Source of the DNA: an uncultured Pseudorhodoferax sp.
GTDB taxonomy: Bacteria > Pseudomonadota > Gammaproteobacteria > Burkholderiales > Burkholderiaceae
Direction: 5' to 3'
NCBI GenBank assembly: GCA_913776795.1
Contig: CAJYRH010000238.1
Span: 1 to 15,217 of the forward strand
DNA length: 15,217 nucleotides
The position numbers and the translations under genes were made by a program. The notes beneath the pieces were generated by a model. It saw only the letters and a program-made list of their open reading frames with translations, ran no database searches and was not told where the DNA came from. Below, piece by piece: positions 1-7,449 of the stretch (within the stretch, counting starts at the first letter, position 1; every line of letters starts with the position of its first letter).

Positions 1-82
1 TGCGCTGCAGCCTTCAAGCTGAAACGTCCACATCCCGATCCAGGGTCAGATCCACCCGCCTTCTGCGCATGCGGTGATTCCG

Positions 83-100
83 ACGCTGCTCCTGCAGCGT
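83..100. other. Perfect 7-bp inverted repeat upstream of the cohesin gene
   Basis: ACGCTGC (83-89) and GCAGCGT (94-100) are perfect inverse complements around a TCCT loop, about 80 bases before the cohesin gene start. No T-run follows, so it is not a standard intrinsic terminator. It could be an mRNA leader hairpin, an operator, or chance in GC-rich DNA. Apart from this and the ribosome binding site near 171-175, I see nothing definite in bases 1-182; no convincing -35/-10 pair was found. Confidence 0.3.
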
Positions 101-182
101 GACGCGCCCAGATGGCGCAGTTCACGCGTGCTCGACAACGTGCAACCAAGCCAACCCAACCTTCCAACAAGAGGAAAACACC

Positions 183-755
183 ATGCTGAATCCATCGCTC
201 TTTGCATTGCGTGCTGCCGGAGCGTGCGCACTGGCGCTTGCGCTCGTGTCGCCCGCACATGCGGCGCCGGTCCTTGAAATGTCGGCAGCAGCCTCGGCGA
301 CCGGGATCGACCTCACCGTGCGTGCACGGGATGCCGTGGACCTGTACGGGTACCAGTTCACGCTGAACTTCAACCCGGCACTGCTGACTGCCATCGGTGG
401 CACCGAGGGCGCCTTCCTGCGGAGCGGCGGGGCAACCTTCTTCGACGCCGGCAGCATCGACAACGGCACCGGCTCCATCGCGTACACGTTCGGCTCGCTG
501 ATCGGGGACATCGGCGGCGTGAGCGGGTCGGGCGACCTGGCTGTCTTTTCCTTCGGCGTCCAGCAGGGTGGATTGGCCAGCTTCACATTCTCGGACGTCG
601 AGTTTCTCGATTCGACGCTGACGGCAATCTCCGTGGACACCACGGACCTGGTGGCCCAGGTCAGTGAAGTGCCGGAGCCGGGCAGTCTGTTGCTGGCCGC
701 GGGCGGCCTGTTCGCCCTGCTCGGCAGCCGTGCCATCAAGCCGAAGGCGCGCTGA
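183..755 (+). CDS. Secreted cohesin-domain protein with PEP-CTERM sorting signal
   Basis: 190 residues. Residues 1-27 form a Sec signal peptide with a hydrophobic core and an AHA cleavage site. Residues about 30-160 look like a cohesin-type beta-sandwich: the stretch DLYGYQFTLNFNPALLTA (53-70) fits the early strands of cohesins, and a GDLAVFSF segment (117-124) fits the later one. The C-terminus is a textbook PEP-CTERM tail: VPEP at 163-166, a hydrophobic helix, then a basic end (R183, K186, K188, R190). In this family, exosortase recognises the tail and sorts the protein to the outer surface or extracellular matrix. The start at 183 is preferred over an in-frame ATG at 99 because GAGGA (171-175) precedes it and the signal peptide begins there. 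The next gene, 85 bp downstream on the same strand, ends in a dockerin, the natural partner of cohesin. Its role as that enzyme's anchor is inferred. No exosortase gene is in the window. Confidence 0.82.
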   Translation: MLNPSLFALRAAGACALALALVSPAHAAPVLEMSAAASATGIDLTVRARDAVDLYGYQFTLNFNPALLTAIGGTEGAFLRSGGATFFDAGSIDNGTGSIAYTFGSLIGDIGGVSGSGDLAVFSFGVQQGGLASFTFSDVEFLDSTLTAISVDTTDLVAQVSEVPEPGSLLLAAGGLFALLGSRAIKPKAR

Positions 756-840
756 CGCGGCCACCCCATCGCGATCGGGCCCCGGCATGGCCAGGCCAGC
801 CAGGGTTGCCAGGTCATCGGAATACTCAAAAAGGACGAGC

Positions 841-3651
841 ATGTTGTTCCATAAATTCAGACTCAACGCGATCTGCATCGCGCTGCCGACGGTGTTCGCA
901 GTGGCCACCGGCGCTCTGGCAGCGGACCGGCCTGTGGACCCTGCCAATTGGCCGGCCTTGAAGGATGTCTACAAAAACCATTTCCTGATCGGCACCACGG
1001 GCCCAAGCGCGGCCACGTATGCCTCCAACGTCGTGCCGGGCGAGAACTCGGCGGCTGCCATGCGGTTGAAGCACTTCAACGCCGTGACGCCCGAGAACGA
1101 CATGAAGCCGCAATCCCTCTGGGGGGGTGGCCGCCCGAATGAGAACCCGGCGTTTCTGACGAATCTGACCTCGGGCATCAACAACGATCTGCGGGCGGCC
1201 AATGCCGCCGGCGTCAAGGTCACCGGGCATGTGCTGATCTGGCACAACCAGTCGGGCACGTGGCCGGCCGCCAATGTGCTGACGCCCGAGGGGCTGTGGG
1301 AAACGCCGTGGGACTATGCGACGGCGAAGGCGAATCTGGAGTTCTACGTGCGCACCGTCGCCTCCCACTTCGACCAGGAGCCGCGCCGGCTCTACGCCTG
1401 GGACGTTGTGAACGAGGCATTCAAGGACAACCCCGACAACCCTGCGGACTGGCGCAATGCCCTGCGCTCGGGCTACAGCCCCGAGGAGAGGCCGGCCCGC
1501 TGGGCCCAGGCCTACTCCAAGGGCGGCAAGAGCTGGGACTACATGTACGACGCCTACTTTTATGCGCGCCAGAACACGACCGCGCGCCTGGTCTACAACG
1601 ACTTCAACGACAACGAGCGGGAGTCGAAGGCGAACGCGATCGCGTCGATGGTCAAGGAGTTCAACGAGCGCTACGCGGCCGAGTCGGCTGCCGGCAGGGG
1701 CCGCATCCTGCGCGATGCCAACGGACAGCCCAGGCCGCTGGTCGAGGTGATCGGCACCCAGGGCCACCTGAACATGCGGCTCAACATGGACGCCTTCGAA
1801 AGGACGGTCAAGACCTACCTGGACATCGGCGTGGATGTCGACATCACCGAACTGGAAGCGGCGCCCACCCTCGGTCTGGACAAGAACCAGCGGATCCAGA
1901 ACGGCCCAGAGATGAACAGCATCTTCATGGCCCAGGGGGTCTACTACGCGAAGATGCTGAACATGCTCAAGGAGTACGCCGTCGGCCCTGCGGGCAAGAA
2001 CCGGCAGTACAAGGGCGGTGTGCACCGGGTGTCCTGGTGGGGCCTGACGGATCCGGGCTACCACACGAACGGCTACCTCTGGTCGGCCGTCGGCCAGCCC
2101 AAGGAAGCCTATTGGGCCGTGGCGAATCCGGACCAGTACCTGACCGACGCGGGCCTGCCGGTCAATGGCGTCACTGCGACCATCAACTACGGCGGCGAGA
2201 CGTTCACGGCCAGAACATGGGGCGGCAAGAACACCCATGCGCGGCTGGACATCAACGTGCCTGCCGGCACGAAGAATGTCAGCTTCACGGCCCGGAACAT
2301 CTCGTTGCCCGCCGGCTACACGGTCGAGAGCATCAAGTACAGCCCCTCCAACTGCGCGGTGATTCCCGGCAAGCCGTGCCACGTGACCGTGAAGGCGCGG
2401 GGCGCGGACCCGGCACCGGCCTACCAGGCCGTGGGCGTGGAGAACACCGCCACGTATGTGCTGTCGTTTGGCAACATGGCGGTGTCGTGGTTCGAGAACT
2501 CGGCCGCCCTGGCAGCCCCCTACGCCTATGCGGATGTGCGCTTCAGCGACGGCGTGACCAAGCTCAGGCAGTACAAGACGGCCAACGGTGCCGATGGAAC
2601 GCTGCAGGCCACCGGCGCCACCGAACTCAAGGCCGTGCCCAGGCATGGGCGCACGACGCTCGTGCTGAACGCGCAGGAGTTGATCGCGAACCCGGTCGGG
2701 CTGCGGCTGAACAGGGACGATGCGACGGCCAAGGCCTGGCGGCTCGTCGACCGGATCGAACCGGGCAGGACGTACATGGTCCTGTCGGCGGATTCGACGT
2801 TCCGCGACGGCGTTGAAACGAAGGGCTATGTCCTGACCAACCGGACGAAGCCAGCCAGCACCGCCGTCAATGGCATGGCCGCCCCGGAATCGCTGTCGCG
2901 TACGCCTGTCGTGCTGCGCGGCGACGTGCTGGTGCCCCTGCGCAACCCGAATGCGCCGCAAGGCGAGCCGGCGCTGGCGCAGGACAACCTCAAGTTCATG
3001 CTGGAGGAGGCGAAGAGCCCGGCCGCGGGACGGTACGAAAGCCAGGCGGGCTACACCATGGAGAGCTTCATCCATGGCACCAATGTCTATCCCAACGTCA
3101 TGTTCAGAGGCAACGGCGCGGCCGGCACCGTGGTGGGCGATTACTACTCGCTGATCACGCGGCAGCAGAACGGGGCCGAAGGCACGCCGGTCGCCGACCG
3201 GGCGCTGGACCAGGCAGTGTGGTTCCACACGCCGATCGACCAGAAGACCGGCGAGACCAAGATGTTCCTGTACACGGAACGCGACGCGACCGAGCAGCAC
3301 TATGCGCTGAAGGAAGTGGACAGTGGGGACACGCCGAACCGCGACACCGGCAACGCCATCAGCCAGCGGCAGGCAGCGACCGGGGGCTTCGTGGCCATGC
3401 GCGCGGCGACCCCGGACGGTGGGACCACCGTGAAGTTCTATGCCTATGACATGAAGCCGTACATCTACGGCGACGTGGACGGCAACGGCGCAGTCTCTTG
3501 TGCGGACCTGACGGCGGCGAAGGCGTCGGTCGGCAAGCGCACGGGCCAGGCCGGGTTCCTGCCCGCCGCCGACGTGGACCAGAACGGGATCGTCGACATC
3601 CGCGACATCTCCGGCATCTCGCGTCTGCTCCCTGCAGGCACCGGCTGCTGA
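841..3651 (+). CDS. Secreted GH10 endo-1,4-beta-xylanase-type enzyme with C-terminal dockerin
   Basis: 936 residues. A signal peptide ends at ALA (25-27). The GH10 catalytic barrel spans about 35-435: ENDMK (85-89), GHVLIWHNQ (129-137), WDVVNE with acid/base E192, NDFN (253-256), GTQGH (305-309), and DITELE with nucleophile E337. GH10 enzymes cleave internal beta-1,4 bonds in xylan with retention. Residues about 440-870 are a long region I cannot assign; C505 and C513 may form a small disulfide loop. Residues 876-936 are a dockerin with two EF-hand-like calcium loops, starting D878 and D911, with acidic or Asn ligands at loop positions 1, 3, 5 and 12. The enzyme has no sorting signal of its own, so the dockerin probably moors it to the cohesin encoded just upstream. 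The start at 841 follows AAGGA (831-835) and opens the signal peptide; an in-frame ATG at 664 lies inside the preceding gene. The exact substrate (xylan or a related glycan) is not provable here. Confidence 0.92.
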   Translation: MLFHKFRLNAICIALPTVFAVATGALAADRPVDPANWPALKDVYKNHFLIGTTGPSAATYASNVVPGENSAAAMRLKHFNAVTPENDMKPQSLWGGGRPNENPAFLTNLTSGINNDLRAANAAGVKVTGHVLIWHNQSGTWPAANVLTPEGLWETPWDYATAKANLEFYVRTVASHFDQEPRRLYAWDVVNEAFKDNPDNPADWRNALRSGYSPEERPARWAQAYSKGGKSWDYMYDAYFYARQNTTARLVYNDFNDNERESKANAIASMVKEFNERYAAESAAGRGRILRDANGQPRPLVEVIGTQGHLNMRLNMDAFERTVKTYLDIGVDVDITELEAAPTLGLDKNQRIQNGPEMNSIFMAQGVYYAKMLNMLKEYAVGPAGKNRQYKGGVHRVSWWGLTDPGYHTNGYLWSAVGQPKEAYWAVANPDQYLTDAGLPVNGVTATINYGGETFTARTWGGKNTHARLDINVPAGTKNVSFTARNISLPAGYTVESIKYSPSNCAVIPGKPCHVTVKARGADPAPAYQAVGVENTATYVLSFGNMAVSWFENSAALAAPYAYADVRFSDGVTKLRQYKTANGADGTLQATGATELKAVPRHGRTTLVLNAQELIANPVGLRLNRDDATAKAWRLVDRIEPGRTYMVLSADSTFRDGVETKGYVLTNRTKPASTAVNGMAAPESLSRTPVVLRGDVLVPLRNPNAPQGEPALAQDNLKFMLEEAKSPAAGRYESQAGYTMESFIHGTNVYPNVMFRGNGAAGTVVGDYYSLITRQQNGAEGTPVADRALDQAVWFHTPIDQKTGETKMFLYTERDATEQHYALKEVDSGDTPNRDTGNAISQRQAATGGFVAMRAATPDGGTTVKFYAYDMKPYIYGDVDGNGAVSCADLTAAKASVGKRTGQAGFLPAADVDQNGIVDIRDISGISRLLPAGTGC

Positions 3652-3689
3652 CCCCAGCGTGATGCACGGCCGGCCCGTGCCGGTCCATG

Positions 3690-3716
3690 GACGCCCGGTG
3701 CAATGCGCCGGGCGTC
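3690..3716. terminator. Hairpin between convergent GH10 and yicC genes, possible terminator
   Basis: GACGCCCGG (3690-3698) pairs perfectly with CCGGGCGTC (3708-3716), and the stem extends inward by a T-G and a G-C pair around a five-base loop. It lies 38 bases past the GH10 stop in the 138-base convergent gap. Only a weak T stretch (CTTT, 3721-3724) follows, so intrinsic termination is uncertain. A smaller 6-bp hairpin (GCACGG/CCGTGC, 3664-3680) precedes it. Confidence 0.5.
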
Positions 3717-3789
3717 TGCGCTTTCAGCGCGCCAATGCGCGCATCGCACGGAGGGGCGAGGGCAGGGTGGCTTGGAGCCCGCGACCCCG

Positions 3790-4707
3790 TTACTCGACGT
3801 TCTGCACCTGCTCGCGCATCTGCTCGATCAGCACCTTCATGTCGACCGAGATGCGCGTCAGTTCCAGCGCTGCCGACTTCGATCCCAGCGTGTTGGCCTC
3901 GCGGTGCAGCTCCTGGATCAGGAAATCGAGCCGCTTGCCGAGCTCGCCGCCGTTTTTGAGCAGGCGCTCGATCTCGTCCAGGTGCGAGTCCAGCCGGGTG
4001 ATCTCCTCGGCCACGTCGATGCGGATCGCGAAGGCCGTGGCTTCGGTCAACGCGCGGTCCTGCGCAGCCTCGGGCAAGGTCGCGCCATCGGCCAGGGCCA
4101 TGGCTTCCTTCCAGCGGTCCAGGAAGCGCTGGCGCTGCTGCTCCACAAGTTGCGGCACCAGTGGCAGGGCCTGTGCCGCGAGTGCCCGCAACTGGCCCAG
4201 GCGTTCGTTCAGCATCACCGCAAGGCGGGCGCCTTCGCGCTGCCGGGCGGCCAGCAGCTCCTTGAGCACCTTCTCGGCCAGCGGCAGCACCTGCTCGTCG
4301 AGCTCGCCCGTGCCGTGCTGCTCGGCAGACGACAGCCGGATCACCTCGGCCACCGACAGCGGGGTGGCACTGGGCAGCCAGGAACGCACCTGGTCCTGCA
4401 CGCCGTTCAGGCGCTGCAGCAGGCGCGGCGTGGGCTCGGGCACGCTGCCCGCGTCGACGTTGTCGATGGCCGCGCGCAGTTCGACCTTGCCGCGCTTGAG
4501 CTTGGCCGTTAGCAGTTCGCGCAGCGCCGGCTCCTGCTGGCGCAACTCGTCGGGCAGGCGGAATGCGAGGTCGAGGAAGCGGCTGTTGACGGCCCGGATC
4601 TCGATGCCAAGGCGGCGCGCCGGGCCGCCTTTCGCGTCCTGATCGGCGGTGTTGCCGGCGCCACTTTGCTGGGCGCGTGCGTAACCGGTCATGCTGTAGA
4701 CTGGCAT
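3790..4707 (-). CDS. yicC: YicC/YloC family endoribonuclease
   Basis: 305 residues starting MPVYSMTGYARA, the typical opening of YicC proteins. Further family marks are EIRAVNSRFLDL near the N-terminus, a VAEEITRLDSHLDE segment, and the C-terminal DUF1732 hallmark KRLDFLIQELHREANTLGSK. The family is cytoplasmic and oligomeric and has been shown in E. coli to cut RNA; the physiological targets here are unknown. The start at 4707 is chosen to keep the PVYS residues seen in relatives; the inner Met at 4692 is also possible, and neither has a clear ribosome binding site. It is divergent from the kinase gene, with a 73-bp gap (4708-4780) that must hold both promoters; I could not define either. 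In related genomes gmk, rpoZ and spoT often follow yicC; here the carbohydrate-enzyme pair faces it instead. Confidence 0.93.
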   Translation of the reverse strand: MPVYSMTGYARAQQSGAGNTADQDAKGGPARRLGIEIRAVNSRFLDLAFRLPDELRQQEPALRELLTAKLKRGKVELRAAIDNVDAGSVPEPTPRLLQRLNGVQDQVRSWLPSATPLSVAEVIRLSSAEQHGTGELDEQVLPLAEKVLKELLAARQREGARLAVMLNERLGQLRALAAQALPLVPQLVEQQRQRFLDRWKEAMALADGATLPEAAQDRALTEATAFAIRIDVAEEITRLDSHLDEIERLLKNGGELGKRLDFLIQELHREANTLGSKSAALELTRISVDMKVLIEQMREQVQNVE

Positions 4708-4780
4708 GAGAACGTTTCTGGTCGTTGCAAAGGCCAGAGAATAACGGCTTCCACCTCCCGCGACGATCGCAGCCCCTTCC

Positions 4781-5791
4781 ATGACCAAGAGCAAGCCGGC
4801 GCCGTTGCGGCCCGAGACCGTCATCGGCGGCTACCGCATCGTCCGCAGGCTTTCCTCGGGCGGTTTCGGCATGGTCTATCTCGCCATCGACGGCGAAGGC
4901 AACCATGTGGCAGTCAAGGAATATCTGCCCTCGTCGCTGGCCTCGCGCGAGCCGGGGCATGCGCTGCCGGTGGTGACGGCGGAGAAGCTGTCGCTGTACC
5001 GCCTCGGGCTCAAGAGCTTCTTCGAGGAAGGCCGCTCGCTGGCCCAGATCGCGCACCCCTCGGTGGTCAGCGTGCTCAATTTCTTCCGCGAGAACGAGAC
5101 CGTCTACATGGTCATGAACTACCTGGAGGGGGCGACCCTGCAGGACTTCATCATCACCTCGCGCGAACTCAAGCGGCCCAAGGTGTTCCGCGAATCGACG
5201 ATCCGCTCGCTGTTCGACGAGGTGCTGCGCGGACTGCGCATCGTGCACCAGCACAAGATGCTGCACCTGGACATCAAGCCGGCCAACATCTTCATCACCG
5301 ACGACGACAAGGCCGTGCTGATCGATTTCGGCGCCGCGCGCGAGGTGCTGAACAAGGAAGGCAATTTCGTCCGGCCGATGTACACGCCTGGATTCGCCGC
5401 GCCCGAGATGTACCGGCGCGACGCCACCATGGGGCCGTGGACCGACATCTACGCCATTGGCGCCTGCATCTACGCCTGCATGCTGGGCTTTCCGCCCGCC
5501 GAGGCACCCCAGCGGCTGGAGAAAGACCGCATCACGATCTCGCTGGCGCGCCTGCGCGGCGTGTACTCCGACAACCTGATCGAGGTGGTCGGGTGGTGCA
5601 TGGCGCTTGACCCGTTGTCGCGGCCCCAGTCGGTGTTCGCCCTGCAGAAGGAGCTCAGCCGCGAGGGCGAGCGACGCTACACCAAGCTCTCCATGAGCGA
5701 GAAGATCCGCATGCAGTTCGACACCCTGGTGTCCGACGGCAAGAAGCCCGGGGCCGCGCCCGCCGGCTCGAGCGACAAGACCTCGCGATGA
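4781..5791 (+). CDS. Soluble Hanks-type serine/threonine protein kinase
   Basis: 336 residues, essentially one kinase domain (about 15-292) plus a short polar tail. Visible motifs are the glycine loop ending GGFG (27-30), AVKEYL with ATP-binding K46, the HLDIKPANIF catalytic loop with D164 and N169, IDFGAAR with metal-binding D182, and APE (207-209). Two departures are notable: the first glycine of GxGxxG is serine (S25), and HRD reads HLD, making it a non-RD kinase. No transmembrane helix, PASTA or FHA domain is present, so it should be cytoplasmic. Its stop overlaps the start of the PP2C phosphatase (ATGA), indicating translational coupling and an antagonistic kinase/phosphatase pair. Its substrates are unknown. 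The start at 4781 is the first plausible Met before the domain; the Shine-Dalgarno site is poor. Confidence 0.93.
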   Translation: MTKSKPAPLRPETVIGGYRIVRRLSSGGFGMVYLAIDGEGNHVAVKEYLPSSLASREPGHALPVVTAEKLSLYRLGLKSFFEEGRSLAQIAHPSVVSVLNFFRENETVYMVMNYLEGATLQDFIITSRELKRPKVFRESTIRSLFDEVLRGLRIVHQHKMLHLDIKPANIFITDDDKAVLIDFGAAREVLNKEGNFVRPMYTPGFAAPEMYRRDATMGPWTDIYAIGACIYACMLGFPPAEAPQRLEKDRITISLARLRGVYSDNLIEVVGWCMALDPLSRPQSVFALQKELSREGERRYTKLSMSEKIRMQFDTLVSDGKKPGAAPAGSSDKTSR

Positions 5792-6675
5792 GGTTCTCGG
5801 TCTTCCAGGTGAGCCGGCGCGGTGGCCGCACACGCAACGAAGACCGCATGGGCTACTGCTACACGCGCGAGTCGGGCCTGTTCGTGTTGGCCGATGGCAT
5901 GGGCGGGCATCCCGACGGAGATGCCGCTGCGCAGCTCGCGGTGCAGACGGTGTCCTCCCTGCACCAGCAGCAGGCCACGCCACAGCTGGCGCAGGCCGGT
6001 GACTTCCTGGTGCACGCCCTGCTGGCCTCGCACCGGCGCATCCTGCGCTATGGGGACGAGCGCGGCCTGGCCGACAAGCCGCGCACCACGCTGGTGGCGG
6101 CCGTGGTGCAGGGCGACAGCCTCACCTGGGTGCATTGCGGCGATTCGCGCCTGTACCTGCTACGTGGCGGCGCGCTGCTGGCGCGCACGCGCGACCATTC
6201 CTACCTCGAGCAGATGCCGGCCGACACGGCGCGGGCGGGCCGTGTCAACCGCAATGTGCTGTACACCTGCCTGGGCTCGCCGGTGGCGCCTGAATACCAG
6301 CTCGGCGGGCCGATTGCCCTGCAGCGCGGTGACAAGATCCTGCTGTGCTCCGATGGCCTGTGGTCCAGCGTGAGCGACGCGCGCATCGTCGAGCAGCTGG
6401 CGGCACTGCCCGTGGCGCAGGCCGTGCCGGAACTCGTGGAGCAGGCACTGCGCGCGGCTGGCGAGACCAGCGACAACGTGACGGCGCTGGCGCTGGAATG
6501 GCGTTCGGTGGACGCCTTCGCCTCCACGTGCGGCCAGGCGCCCGATGCCTTCGCCGCCACCGTGCAGGGCCTGGACCCCAAGGCGGGCGAGCCCGCGCTG
6601 GACGAAGCCGACATCGACCGCTCCATCGCCGAGATCAACGAGGCCATCCGCCGCACTGCGGCCCGCCGCGTCTGA
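5788..6675 (+). CDS. PP2C-family serine/threonine protein phosphatase
   Basis: 295 residues. The PP2C metal-binding residues are present: NEDR (D19), ADGMGGH (D36, G37), SDGLW (D189) and TSDN (D229, N230); GDSR (118-121) marks the core. These bind the Mn/Mg pair that drives phosphoester hydrolysis. The family normally closes near the DN motif plus one strand, about residue 238. Here a further 55 or so residues follow, ending in a predicted acidic-to-basic helix (271-295), which could contact the kinase or a substrate. No membrane segment is seen. The gene starts inside the stop of the kinase gene, so the two are almost certainly made together and act on the same targets in opposite directions. 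No neighbouring FHA or type VI secretion genes suggest a secretion role. Confidence 0.94.
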   Translation: MRFSVFQVSRRGGRTRNEDRMGYCYTRESGLFVLADGMGGHPDGDAAAQLAVQTVSSLHQQQATPQLAQAGDFLVHALLASHRRILRYGDERGLADKPRTTLVAAVVQGDSLTWVHCGDSRLYLLRGGALLARTRDHSYLEQMPADTARAGRVNRNVLYTCLGSPVAPEYQLGGPIALQRGDKILLCSDGLWSSVSDARIVEQLAALPVAQAVPELVEQALRAAGETSDNVTALALEWRSVDAFASTCGQAPDAFAATVQGLDPKAGEPALDEADIDRSIAEINEAIRRTAARRV

Positions 6676-6705
6676 CCTGTGCCGGGCGCGGTCTTCGCGC
6701 TTGGC

Positions 6706-6711
6706 GACAAT
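6706..6711 (+). promoter_or_regulatory. Possible -10 element immediately before rph
   Basis: GACAAT lies 7 bases upstream of the rph start codon, inside the 43-base gap after the phosphatase gene. If used, transcription would begin at or next to the ATG, giving a leaderless or nearly leaderless rph message. No good -35 is seen at the right distance and no ribosome binding site precedes the ATG. It may equally be chance, with rph read through from upstream. Confidence 0.3.
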
Positions 6712-6718
6712 CGCCCCC

Positions 6719-7447
6719 ATGACTGAATTTGCAAGAACCGGCGGACGTGCCGCCGACCAGCTGCGCCCCGTGCGCATCACCCGTGGCTTCACCATCCATG
6801 CCGAGGGCTCGGTGCTGATCGAGTTCGGCCAGACGCGCGTGCTGTGCACCGCCTCGGTCGAAGACAAGGTGCCGCCGCACAAGAAGGGCAGCGGCGAGGG
6901 CTGGGTGACGGCCGAGTACGGCATGCTGCCGCGCGCCACCCATACACGCGGCAGCCGCGAGGCCGCCAAGGGCAAGCAAAGCGGCCGCACGCAGGAGATC
7001 CAGCGCCTGATCGGCCGCTCCATGCGCGCCGTGTTCGACTTGAAGCGCCTGGGCGAGCGCACCATCCACCTCGATTGCGACGTGCTGCAGGCCGACGGTG
7101 GCACGCGCACGGCCGCCATCACGGGCGCCTTCGTGGCAGCGCAGGACGCGGTCGACAAGCTGCTGGCCGAAGGCAGGCTCACCGCCTCGCCCATCGTGCA
7201 GCCGGTGGCGGCGATCTCCGTGGGCATCGTCCAAGGCACGCCGCTGCTGGACCTGGAGTACACGGAAGACTCGGCTTGCGATACCGACATGAACGTGGTC
7301 ATGACGGGCGCCGGCCACTTCGTCGAGGTGCAGGGCACGGCCGAGGGCGCCGCCTTCACGCGCGCCGAGATGGACCAGCTGCTGCAGCTGGCCGACAAGG
7401 GCATCCGGGAACTGATCGGGCTGCAGCGCTCTGCATTGGCGGGTTGA
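6719..7447 (+). CDS. rph: Ribonuclease PH
   Basis: 242 residues, about the usual length. RNase PH is a phosphorolytic 3'-to-5' exoribonuclease that trims tRNA 3' ends in the cytoplasm as a hexameric ring. Signature blocks are [11 protein letters not shown] (39-49), [19 protein letters not shown] (64-82), [15 protein letters not shown] (90-104), [18 protein letters not shown] (121-138, with the phosphate-binding GTR) and DTDMNVVMT (188-196). The start at 6719 matches the family N-terminus, shortly before the RxxDQLRPV block; the frame is open upstream but that part overlaps the phosphatase gene. rdgB follows after only two bases, a pairing conserved in many proteobacteria. Confidence 0.97.
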   Translation: MTEFARTGGRAADQLRPVRITRGFTIHAEGSVLIEFGQTRVLCTASVEDKVPPHKKGSGEGWVTAEYGMLPRATHTRGSREAAKGKQSGRTQEIQRLIGRSMRAVFDLKRLGERTIHLDCDVLQADGGTRTAAITGAFVAAQDAVDKLLAEGRLTASPIVQPVAAISVGIVQGTPLLDLEYTEDSACDTDMNVVMTGAGHFVEVQGTAEGAAFTRAEMDQLLQLADKGIRELIGLQRSALAG

Positions 7448-7449
7448 GC

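Noticed and set aside
99..182. Upstream in-frame ATG for the cohesin gene
   Set aside because: It would put 28 unrelated residues before a normal signal peptide, and the ribosome binding site favours 183.
183..755. Calling the cohesin gene a true multi-enzyme scaffoldin
   Set aside because: Only one cohesin-like domain is present, with no carbohydrate-binding module, so it can hold at most one enzyme at a time.
664..840. Upstream in-frame ATG for the GH10 gene
   Set aside because: It lies within the cohesin gene in another frame and would bury the signal peptide; 841 has AAGGA in front.
826..3300. Very long open frame (824 codons) on the minus strand across the GH10 gene
   Set aside because: It is antisense to an unmistakable GH10-dockerin gene and its translation is Arg/His/Val-rich without any domain, as expected in GC-rich DNA.
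3359..5983. 874-codon minus-strand open frame spanning the yicC region and the kinase
   Set aside because: It overlaps yicC in another frame and the kinase in antisense; its product is low-complexity and unlike any family.
4781..6675. Type VI secretion regulatory pair (PpkA/PppA)
   Set aside because: No FHA protein or secretion gene is near and the kinase lacks the membrane and periplasmic parts of PpkA.
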